Shown here: one piece after another, positions 1 through 7,027 of the stretch | Numbering within the stretch: the stretch's first letter is position 1 | Layout of the letters: every line of letters begins with the position of its first letter | Source: Embleya sp040605455 | GTDB taxonomy: Bacteria > Actinomycetota > Actinomycetes > Streptomycetales > Streptomycetaceae | Length of the DNA: 64,000 nt | Reading direction: 5' to 3' | Assembly: GCF_040605455.1 (NCBI RefSeq) | Contig: NZ_JBEXCV010000023.1 | Location: forward strand, 15,726-79,725 | Notes under the pieces: generated by a model | The model's database searches: none | Told to the model about the DNA's origin: nothing | Seen by the model: the letters and a program-made list of their open reading frames with translations, nothing else | Program-made: the position numbers and the translations under genes

Positions 1-59
1 CGACGGGATGCCCGATTCGACCCCGTCCGGCCGACCCGGACACGTGCGTGTACGCACAG

Positions 60-95
60 CGACGCGGTACGGCCGGGGTCGGCCGTACCGCGTCG
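60..95 (-). terminator. Intrinsic-type terminator after the dpp-like operon
   Basis: A perfect 15-bp inverted repeat (60-74 against 81-95) with a six-base loop lies just past the stop codon of the ATPase gene that ends at 107. There is no clear T run, which is usual for terminators in this GC range. The next gene to the left is outside the window. Confidence 0.7.
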
Positions 96-106
96 GGTGT
101 CGGCGG

Positions 107-1564
107 TCAGTCTCGCTCGGCGGCCTCGGGCTTCGCGGGCTCGGCCTTCGACTCGGCCTTCGACTCGGGCTCGGGCTCGGCCGCGTCCTTCGGCTCAGCC
201 TCGGCCTCAGACTCCGGCTCGGCCGCGTCCTTCGGCTCAGCCTCGGCCTCGGCGACGGGCTTCGGCTCAGTCTCGGCCCCGGCCTTCGGTTCAGGCTCGG
301 ACTTGGCCTCGGGCTCGGCCTTCGGCTCGGGCTCGGCCTTCGGCTCGGGCTCGACCTCCGCCTTCGGCTCGGGCTCGACCTCCGCCTTCGCCTCCGCCTC
401 GACCTCCGCCTCCGCCTCGACCTCCGCCTCGACCTCCGCCTCCGCCTCGACCTCCGCCTCCGCCTCGACCTCCGCCTTCGGCTCGGCCGTCGGCGCCGGC
501 TCGGCCTCGACGGCGGGAGCGGTCTGCGCGAACACCGCGGCCTCGCCCACCAGCGGGAAGTGGCACGCGACCCGGTGACCCGGCGCGATCTCGCGCAGGG
601 TCGGCACATGCGCCGCGCACTCGTCGCGCGCGATGGGGCAGCGGGTGCGGAACCGGCAGCCGCTGGGCGGGTTCATCGGCGAGGGGATCTCGCCCTTGAG
701 TGAGGGCCCGGTTGGCGCCGCCGCAGGGTCGGGCGCGGGCACCGCGTCGAGCAGGGCGCGCGTGTAGGGGTGCGCGGGCGTGTCGTAGATCGCCGCGGTG
801 TCGCCGGTCTCGGCGATGGTGCCCAGATACATGACGGCGACGTCGTCGCTGATGTTGCGCACCACCGCGAGGTCGTGCGCGACGAAGATCATCGACACGC
901 CGGTGCGCGTCTTCATCTCGTCGAGCAGGTCCAGCACCTGCGCCTGCACCGACACGTCCAGAGACGCCACCGGCTCGTCGCAGATCAGCAGGTCGGGGTC
1001 GACCACCATGGCCCGGGCGATGGCGATCCGCTGACACTGGCCGCCGGAGAACTGGTGCGGACGCCGGTCGGAGACCAACTCCGGGTCCAGGCCCACTTGG
1101 CGCAGCACCGCCTCCACGCGCGGGCGGATCTCCTCGGCCGGCATGCCGGAGATGACGAGCCCCTCGGCGACGATGTCGAAGATCTTCCGGCGCGGGTTCA
1201 GCGCCGAGATGGGGTCCTGGAACACCATCTGGATCCGCCGACGCATCGTGCGCAGACCGGCCTTGGGCAGGGTGGTCAGTTCCTGACCGTCGAACCGGAC
1301 CGAGCCCTCGGACGGCTTGGTCAACTGCAGGATGGCCCGGGCCAACGTGGACTTGCCGCAACCGGACTCGCCGACCAGGCCCAGCGTGCGGCCGCGCCCG
1401 AGCTCGAAGCTCACACCCGCGACCGCGTTCATCATCCCGCCGGGCACCCGGAAGCGCTGGACCAGGTCGGTGACCGTGAGCAGCGGGTCGGTGCCCGTCG
1501 AGGTCTCGGCGGCGGGCTTTTCGTCCAGGGCGAGCGCGCCCGGCGTGGTGCCGTCGGCGGTCAT
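107..1564 (-). CDS. Oligopeptide/dipeptide ABC transporter ATP-binding protein, DppF/OppF type, with long acidic repeat tail
   Basis: This is the second ATPase of a peptide/nickel-family importer. It hydrolyses ATP on the cytoplasmic face to drive uptake. The roughly 335-residue core has Walker A GESGCGKSTL, signature FSGGQ, Walker B LLICDEPVASLD and the C-terminal oligopeptide-transporter extension with clustered cysteines (CRFRTRCP...). The ATG at 1564 overlaps the stop of the upstream ATPase (ATGA), so translation is probably coupled. From about residue 345 to 485 the protein is an almost pure Glu/Ala/Pro/Lys repeat (EAEVEAEAEV, EPEPKAEPEPKAE), which is not normal for the family. Substrate is unknown and no binding-protein gene is in view. 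Confidence 0.9.
   Translation of the reverse strand: MTADGTTPGALALDEKPAAETSTGTDPLLTVTDLVQRFRVPGGMMNAVAGVSFELGRGRTLGLVGESGCGKSTLARAILQLTKPSEGSVRFDGQELTTLPKAGLRTMRRRIQMVFQDPISALNPRRKIFDIVAEGLVISGMPAEEIRPRVEAVLRQVGLDPELVSDRRPHQFSGGQCQRIAIARAMVVDPDLLICDEPVASLDVSVQAQVLDLLDEMKTRTGVSMIFVAHDLAVVRNISDDVAVMYLGTIAETGDTAAIYDTPAHPYTRALLDAVPAPDPAAAPTGPSLKGEIPSPMNPPSGCRFRTRCPIARDECAAHVPTLREIAPGHRVACHFPLVGEAAVFAQTAPAVEAEPAPTAEPKAEVEAEAEVEAEAEVEAEVEAEAEVEAEAKAEVEPEPKAEVEPEPKAEPEPKAEPEAKSEPEPKAGAETEPKPVAEAEAEPKDAAEPESEAEAEPKDAAEPEPESKAESKAEPAKPEAAERD
110..525. repeat. Low-complexity coding repeat (EA/PK tail of the DppF-like ATPase)
   Basis: The DNA is built from short direct repeats such as ctcggcctt, cgggctcgg and cgacctccgcctc. 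They encode the acidic C-terminal tail of the ATPase at 107-1564. Repeats of this kind can expand or contract by replication slippage, so tail length probably differs between strains. Confidence 0.85.
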
Positions 1565-2637
1565 GCGGAGGCCTCCTTCATCAGGGACGGCTGCCCGCTC
1601 TCGACACCCTCGACGGCGGCGACGTCCTCGCCGACGGGGTGATGGCAGGCGAACCGATGGGCGCCGAGCTCGTTGCCGAGCTCGGGTCGCTCCTCGCGAC
1701 ACAGGTCGTCCGCCGCCGTGCAGCGGGCCGCGAACGCGCAGCCGGACTTGAGCGTGACCAGGTCCGGCGGTGCGCCCGGGATCGCCCGCGGGCGCTGGTC
1801 GCGGGGCACGTCCAGGCGCGGCACGGCACCCAGCAGGGCCTCGGTGTAGCGGTGCCGGCGGTGCGCGAACAGGTCGGCGGTGGGCGAGTGTTCGACCATT
1901 CGACCGGCGTACATCACGGCGATCTGGTCGGTCCGCCCGGCCACCACGCCCAGGTCGTGGCTGACCAGGATCATGCCCATGCCGCGTTCGGCCTGGATCT
2001 CCTGGAGCAGGTCGAGGATCTGCCGCTGCACGGTCACGTCCAGCGCGGTGGTGGCCTCGTCCGCGATCAGCACGTCGGGGTCGCACGCGAGCGCCATCGC
2101 GATGGTCACCCGCTGGCGCATGCCGCCGGAGAGCTGGTGCGGGTACTGCCGGGCGCGCTTGACCGGCTCGGGGATGCCGACCAGCGTGAGCAGTTCGATC
2201 GCGCGCTCGCCGGCCTCCTTCTTGCCCAGGCCCAGGTGCAGCCGCATCGACTCGGTGAGTTGCCGGTCGATCCGCAACACGGGGTTGAGCGAGGTCATCG
2301 GGTCCTGGAAGACCATCGCGATCCGGTTGCCCCAGATCTTGCGGGCCTCCTTGCGCGGTACGCCGACCAGTTCGCGCCCGTCCAGGCGCACGCTGCCGTG
2401 GATGTTGGCGATCGAGGGGCAGATGCCCATCAGCGAGCGCACGAGCATCGACTTGCCCGAGCCGGACTCGCCGACCAGGCCGAGCGTCTCGCCGCGTTCG
2501 ATGCTGAAGGAGACCCCGTCCACCGCCTTGAGCAGCCCGCGCGGGGTGTCCAGGTGCACCCGCAGGTCGGTGGCCCGCAGCAGTGGTTCGTCCGGCGTGG
2601 GCGAGCCGGTCGTCTTCGGCTCCGCCATGGTCACCAC
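1561..2637 (-). CDS. Oligopeptide/dipeptide ABC transporter ATP-binding protein, DppD/OppD type
   Basis: First ATPase of the peptide importer. Walker A GESGSGKSML, signature LSGGMRQR and Walker B VLIADEATTALD are all present, followed by the oligopeptide-transporter C-terminal region (KSGCAFAARC). At 358 residues it has the usual family length, unlike its partner. I use the GTG at 2637, which follows a GAAGG-like ribosome site. The ATG at 2628 (MAEPKT) is an alternative. It lies 123 bp after the permease gene that ends at 2761 and overlaps the next ATPase by four bases. Confidence 0.9.
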   Translation of the reverse strand: MVTMAEPKTTGSPTPDEPLLRATDLRVHLDTPRGLLKAVDGVSFSIERGETLGLVGESGSGKSMLVRSLMGICPSIANIHGSVRLDGRELVGVPRKEARKIWGNRIAMVFQDPMTSLNPVLRIDRQLTESMRLHLGLGKKEAGERAIELLTLVGIPEPVKRARQYPHQLSGGMRQRVTIAMALACDPDVLIADEATTALDVTVQRQILDLLQEIQAERGMGMILVSHDLGVVAGRTDQIAVMYAGRMVEHSPTADLFAHRRHRYTEALLGAVPRLDVPRDQRPRAIPGAPPDLVTLKSGCAFAARCTAADDLCREERPELGNELGAHRFACHHPVGEDVAAVEGVESGQPSLMKEASA

Positions 2638-2760
2638 GCCACCTTCGCGCCGCGCGGCTGTTGGATCCCGTCCATGTGTGCGGTCCCGTCTGTGTGAGGG
2701 GGTCGAAGAACGAGGCCGACGGCGGTCCTGTGGGAGGCAGGACCGCCGTCGATCCCTCGG

Positions 2761-3687
2761 CTACAGCTTGGTGTCGCGGACGTCGAACTTGGCACGCAGC
2801 CGGTCGCCGATGACGTTGAGTGAGAAGACCGTCAGGAACAGCACCCCACAGGGCACGAACACCTGGGACGGATACAGCGCGAGGTCGTCCTTGGCGGCGT
2901 TGATCATGCCGCCCCAACTGGGCATCGGCGGCGGGATGCTCAAGCCGAGGAAGGACAGCGAGCCCTCGGCGACGATCAGCACCGCCATCACGATCACCGA
3001 GTACGACATCACCGCCGGGAACGTGTTGGGCAACAGTTCCTTGAAGATGATCCGACCCGGACCCGCGCCCATCGCCTTGGCCACCGTGACGTACTCGCGG
3101 TTGGACTGGGCGATCGCACTCGCCTTGGTCAGCCGGGTGAAGCCGGGAATGGTCAACACGGCGAGACCGGCGGTGATGCTGGTCTGCGACGGCTCGTACA
3201 CCGAGGACAGCGCGAGCAGCAGGATCAGCGGCGGGAAGGCGAGCAGCGCGTCGGAGAAGAGGTCGATGATCATCTCGGTGACGCCGCGGAAGTAGGCCGC
3301 GACCAGGCCGAGCAGGCCGCCGATCACGACGCCGACCACGACCGACACCACCGCGACGATCATCGACACGCGCGCGCCGAAGGCGAGCCGGGTCAGGTGG
3401 CTGCGGCCGAGGCCGTCGGTGCCGAGGAACTCCGGCCAGGCCGCGAAGGGCTTCTGCTTCGCGTCGCCGAACGCCTTGCCGTACTCGTGCGGGAAGACGC
3501 CGGGGGCGATCAGGCTCAGCAGCGCGCCCAGCAGCACGATGCTCATCCACGCGATGGCGAACCAGAGCAGGATGCTGGGCCGCTTGCGGGCCTTGCCGCT
3601 CTTTGCCCGTTTGATCTGCGAGGGACGCAGCCCGGTGGGTTCGGCGGCCCCCAGGGCCGGCTCGGGCGCGGTTTCGAGTGTGCTCAT
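2761..3687 (-). CDS. Peptide ABC transporter permease, DppC/OppC type
   Basis: Inner-membrane permease of the peptide importer, 308 residues. A ~35-residue cytoplasmic leader rich in Lys/Arg precedes the first membrane segment (LLWFAIAWMSIVLLGALLSL). The rest has the OppC_N and BPD_transp_1 layout, with the EAA loop ATPase-contact region near VTVAKAMGAGPGRIIFKELL. The ATG at 3687 overlaps the stop of the upstream permease (ATGA). It pairs with the DppB-like protein at 3684-4634. Confidence 0.92.
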   Translation of the reverse strand: MSTLETAPEPALGAAEPTGLRPSQIKRAKSGKARKRPSILLWFAIAWMSIVLLGALLSLIAPGVFPHEYGKAFGDAKQKPFAAWPEFLGTDGLGRSHLTRLAFGARVSMIVAVVSVVVGVVIGGLLGLVAAYFRGVTEMIIDLFSDALLAFPPLILLLALSSVYEPSQTSITAGLAVLTIPGFTRLTKASAIAQSNREYVTVAKAMGAGPGRIIFKELLPNTFPAVMSYSVIVMAVLIVAEGSLSFLGLSIPPPMPSWGGMINAAKDDLALYPSQVFVPCGVLFLTVFSLNVIGDRLRAKFDVRDTKL

Positions 3688-4634
3688 CGGGCCCTCACTC
3701 TCGGGTCGATGAGGGAGTAGCCGATGTCCACGAGCGTGTTCAACAGCACGTAGATGAGCGCGATCACCACGACCGTGCCCTGTACGACGGGGATGTCCTT
3801 GCCGTTGATCGCCTGGTACATGCCCTGCCCCAACCCGGGGATGGCGAAGTAGGACTCGACGATCACGGTGCCGCCGATCAATCGGCCCAGGGTCAGGCCG
3901 GAGACGGTCAGCAGCGAGAAGGACGAGGGTCGCAGCGCGTGCCGAAAGAGCACGTACGGCGTGGACAGGCCCTTCGACCGCGCGGTCAGGATGAAGTCCT
4001 CCTGGAGCGTGGCGAGCATGTCGCTGCGCAACAGGCGCTGGAACTGGGGGATCTCCGCGAGGGTCAGGGCCAGTGCGGGCAGGAACGCGAACTCGATGTT
4101 CTTGGCGAAGTCGACCGAGATGTACTCCCAGCCCGTCGGCTTGAACGCGAGCATCATCTTCGGGTTCGCGAAGAAGTAGACGAGGATGAACACGCTGACG
4201 AAGGTGGGGATCGACAGCAGGCCCGAGGAGATGCCGCCGATCACGCGGTCGACGCGGCCGCCCGCCTTCGCGGCCGTCCACACGCCCAGCGGCACGGCCA
4301 CGATCAGGGCCATGAGGAGGGCGAAGACGGCGAGTTCCAAAGTCACCGGGAAACGCTCGGTGATGCCGTCCATGACGGGGGTTCGAGTCTTCAGCGACTC
4401 CCCGAGGTCGCCGGTGAGCGCGTGGCCCACCCAGGTCACGTATCGGACGGGCAGCGACTTGTCGTACCCGAACTCGTGCTCCAGGTCCTTGAGGTCCTGG
4501 GGCGTGGAGCCGGGGCCGAGCATCTGGGCGACCGGTGAGCCGTCCACCAGGTCGGGCAGGGCCGTGGTCGCGAACGTGACCAGGAACAGCACCGGAATCA
4601 GGGCCAGCAACTTGCGACCGAGCAGGCGCAACAC
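3684..4634 (-). CDS. Peptide ABC transporter permease, DppB/OppB type
   Basis: First gene of the operon, 316 residues, with the typical DppB N-terminal segment (RKLLALIPVLFLVTFATTAL) and five further membrane helices. The EAA loop is near LTARSKGLSTPYVLFRHALR. The GTG at 4634 follows an AGGGGG ribosome site about ten bases upstream; a TTG directly after it is also possible. Gene order B-C-D-F is that of Dpp/Nik-type importers. The solute-binding protein is not upstream here, so it is either before position 1 or unlinked. Confidence 0.92.
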   Translation of the reverse strand: MLRLLGRKLLALIPVLFLVTFATTALPDLVDGSPVAQMLGPGSTPQDLKDLEHEFGYDKSLPVRYVTWVGHALTGDLGESLKTRTPVMDGITERFPVTLELAVFALLMALIVAVPLGVWTAAKAGGRVDRVIGGISSGLLSIPTFVSVFILVYFFANPKMMLAFKPTGWEYISVDFAKNIEFAFLPALALTLAEIPQFQRLLRSDMLATLQEDFILTARSKGLSTPYVLFRHALRPSSFSLLTVSGLTLGRLIGGTVIVESYFAIPGLGQGMYQAINGKDIPVVQGTVVVIALIYVLLNTLVDIGYSLIDPRVRAR

Positions 4635-4816
4635 GACGGTGTCACCCCCTCTCGCTGGTCTGGTCGGTTGACGAGGTCTGTTGACGTGCCGTGCGGTGGT
4701 GCGTGGTGCGTGGTGCGTGGTGCGTCGTGCGCTCGCGCGAAACCGCCGAATCCCGACCAGAGCCGATCACCTGTGGTGACACGTGCCTTGACGGGTCGTC
4801 AGTTAAGCGCGGTGAT

Positions 4817-4847
4817 TAATTACGGCAGTGGGCGCGATCAATGTCAA
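4817..4847 (-). promoter_or_regulatory. Candidate promoter of the dpp-like operon
   Basis: Read on the minus strand, TTGACA (4847-4842) is followed 19 bases later by TAATTA (4822-4817). The -35 is perfect. The spacer is two bases long of ideal, so this is tentative. It would give a 5' leader of about 170 bases before dppB. Confidence 0.35.
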
Positions 4848-5140
4848 TGGATTCAACGCAACCGTTAGCGGGTCGAAAACGTCCGACGCGCACCGGAGCG
4901 GCGGCCTCCGACGGCACGTGTCGACCTGCGGGAATAAGGTGCGGAGGCCAACTAACTGACGGTGCGTCAGATGTCGTCGACGGGCTGTGCGTGGGTCACC
5001 CGCCGCTCACCTGCGAGACACCCGACACCCGCCGCGCGCGTGACCCGCGTCCCTCCGCCGCAGGTCCCGGGACCGGCGCGATCCGGCCGGCCGTGGGCGT
5101 GAGCGGACGTTCATCCGCCGGAAACACATGTGCGGCAAGC

Positions 5141-5178
5141 GTCACGTCGGCGAAACACGTCGCGCCACGGCGTGAAAC
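5141..5178 (+). promoter_or_regulatory. Candidate GlnR binding site upstream of amtB
   Basis: GTCAC-n6-GAAAC at 5141-5156 matches the Streptomyces GlnR consensus (gTnAC-n6-GaAAC) exactly. A second GAAAC lies at 5174-5178, exactly 22 bp after the first, which is the repeat spacing of a two-box GlnR site. Its own gTnAC half is degenerate. GlnR control of amtB-glnK-glnD is established in Streptomyces coelicolor; that it acts here is inference. Confidence 0.6.
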
Positions 5179-5248
5179 CTCACGCCCCGAAGCTCCTTTC
5201 CATGAGCTCCCGGAGGTCGGCCGGGGCCACGGAGAAGAGAGGCAGAGT

Positions 5249-6562
5249 ATGGACACGGGTAACACCGCATTCGTACTCCTGAGCGCCGCACTGGTCATGC
5301 TCATGACGCCCGGGCTGGCGTTCTTCTACGGCGGCATGGTCCGCGTGAAGAGCGTCCTCAACATGCTGATGATGAGCTTCATCTGCCTGGCTGTCGTGAC
5401 GGTGCTGTGGGTGCTCTACGGGTTTTCGATGACGTTCAGCACCGACGCCTTCGGCGGCCTGGTGGGGAACCTCGACTGGTACGGCATGCGCGACATCGGG
5501 GTCGCGGAGTTGTGGGACGGCTACACGATTCCGGTGACGGTGTTCGCGGCCTTCCAGCTGATGTTCGCGATCATCACCCCGGCGCTGATCAGCGGCGCCG
5601 TCGCGGACCGCACCAAGTTCACCGCCTGGGCCGTGTTCGTGGCGTTCTGGGTCACCCTGGTCTACTTCCCCATCGCGCACTGGGTCTGGGCCGCGGACGG
5701 CTGGTTGTTCAAGAAGGGCGTGATCGACTTCGCCGGCGGTACGGCGGTGCACATCAACGCCGGTATCGCGGCGCTGGCCCTGGTCCTGGTGATCGGCAAG
5801 CGGGTCGGCTTCAAGCGTGACCCGATGCGCCCGCACAACCTGCCGTTGGTGATGATCGGCGCCGGCCTGCTGTGGTTCGGCTGGTTCGGCTTCAACGCCG
5901 GTTCCTGGCTCGCCGCGGACGGCGTCACCGGCCGGGCCCTGATCAACACCCAGATCGCCACCGCCGCGGCCATGCTCGGCTGGCTGTTCCTGGAGAAGAT
6001 CCGGGACGGACACCTGACCACCCTGGGCGCCGCGTCCGGCGCGGTGGCCGGCCTGGTCGCGATCACCCCCGCGTGTGGTGCGCTCAGCCCGCTCGGCTCG
6101 ATCGCCCTGGGCCTGGTCGCCGGCGCGGTGTGCGCCTGGGCGGTCGGCCTGAAGTACAAGCTCGGCTACGACGACTCGCTCGACGTGGTCGGTGTGCACC
6201 TGGTCGGCGGCATCATCGGTTCGCTCGCCCCCGGCTTCCTGGCCACCGGGCACGTCCAGAGCGACGCCAAGGGCCTGTTCTACGGTGGGGGCTTCGACCA
6301 GCTGGGCAAGCAGCTGATCGGTGTCGGTGCCGTCCTGGCCTACTCCTTCGTCGTCACGTTCATCCTGGGCACGGTCATTCACAAGACCATCGGCTTCCGG
6401 GTGTCCGAGGACGACGAGGTGGCCGGCATCGACCAGGTCGAGCACGCCGAGACCGGGTACGACTTCGCCACACTCGGCGGTTCCACCCGATCGCCGGCGG
6501 GCATCGGCACCTCTACGGGCGCGGGCGCCGCGGCGTCCGCCGACACGAAGGTGGATGCGTGA
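5249..6562 (+). CDS. amtB: Ammonium transporter AmtB
   Basis: Membrane channel for ammonium/ammonia uptake, 437 residues, with about 11 membrane segments. Family signatures seen are the N-terminal block around LVMLMTPGLAFFYGGMVR, the AHWVWAADGWL region and the signature block near GGTAVHINAGIAALA. The pore histidines are in VHINAG and in the later VGVHLVGGIIGS. The ATG at 5249 follows an AGAGAGG ribosome site. The stop overlaps the PII gene start (GTGA), so the two are coupled. The C-terminal ~50 residues form the cytoplasmic tail that PII would contact under nitrogen sufficiency. Confidence 0.97.
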   Translation: MDTGNTAFVLLSAALVMLMTPGLAFFYGGMVRVKSVLNMLMMSFICLAVVTVLWVLYGFSMTFSTDAFGGLVGNLDWYGMRDIGVAELWDGYTIPVTVFAAFQLMFAIITPALISGAVADRTKFTAWAVFVAFWVTLVYFPIAHWVWAADGWLFKKGVIDFAGGTAVHINAGIAALALVLVIGKRVGFKRDPMRPHNLPLVMIGAGLLWFGWFGFNAGSWLAADGVTGRALINTQIATAAAMLGWLFLEKIRDGHLTTLGAASGAVAGLVAITPACGALSPLGSIALGLVAGAVCAWAVGLKYKLGYDDSLDVVGVHLVGGIIGSLAPGFLATGHVQSDAKGLFYGGGFDQLGKQLIGVGAVLAYSFVVTFILGTVIHKTIGFRVSEDDEVAGIDQVEHAETGYDFATLGGSTRSPAGIGTSTGAGAAASADTKVDA

Positions 6563-6897
6563 AGCTCATCACGGCGGTGATCAAGCCGCACCGGCTCGAC
6601 GACGTGAAGAACGCCCTCCAGGCGTTCGGCGTCCACGGCCTCACCGTGACCGAGGCGAGCGGCTACGGCCGGCAGCGCGGCCACACCGAGGTCTACCGGG
6701 GCGCCGAGTACCAGGTCGACCTCGTGCCGAAGTTGCGCATCGAGGTCGTCGCGGACGACGAGGACGCGGAGGAACTGCTCGACGTCCTGGTCAAGGCCGC
6801 GCGCACCGGCAAGATCGGCGACGGCAAGGCGTGGATCGTCCCGGTGGACAGCGTGGTCCGGGTGCGCACCGGCGAGCGCGGCCCGGAAGCCCTGTAG
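6559..6897 (+). CDS. glnB: PII nitrogen regulatory protein (GlnB/GlnK family)
   Basis: Trimeric signal protein of 112 residues, the full family length. It binds ATP/ADP and 2-oxoglutarate and gates AmtB. The T-loop contains Tyr51 (TEVYRGAEYQVD), the residue modified in this family. The C-terminal signature GKIGDGKAWIVPVD is intact. It starts with GTG overlapping the amtB stop. In Streptomyces the protein is called GlnK and is adenylylated by GlnD, whose gene follows 130 bp downstream; the operon linkage to amtB fits GlnK. Confidence 0.97.
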   Translation: MKLITAVIKPHRLDDVKNALQAFGVHGLTVTEASGYGRQRGHTEVYRGAEYQVDLVPKLRIEVVADDEDAEELLDVLVKAARTGKIGDGKAWIVPVDSVVRVRTGERGPEAL

Positions 6898-7027
6898 CAC
6901 CCCCGATGGTCGGTCCCGCCCCGAAGGCAGTCTTCGGGAACGGGTCCGGCCATCGGCCTTTGTGTCGACCACTCGCGGTGCTCGGCGGCCGGCGCCGCCG
7001 GCGCGTGTGAACGAGGGAGCAGGCCCC

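Larger units (their letters stand above)
4635..5248. other. Divergent intergenic region between the dpp-like operon and amtB
   Basis: About 610 bp without a convincing gene. It is locally less GC-rich around 4800-4860, as expected for promoters. An open frame runs into amtB from 4841, but its codons are atypical and the AmtB family starts at the 5249 ATG. The region holds a possible minus-strand promoter and a candidate GlnR site, listed separately. Confidence 0.6.

Noticed and set aside
8..703. Plus-strand open frames with Leu/Gly/Arg and Ser/Ala repeats
   Set aside because: They are antisense shadows of the EA/PK repeat tail of the ATPase gene on the minus strand; no ribosome site and no family.
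2761..4281. Fusion of two permeases in one frame
   Set aside because: The upper part is a shadow of dppB in another phase. The DppC protein starts at the ATG at 3687 with an ATGA overlap.
4841..5248. N-terminal extension of AmtB by 136 residues
   Set aside because: The extension has poor codon bias, crosses the GlnR site, and AmtB proteins begin at the 5249 ATG, which has its own ribosome site.
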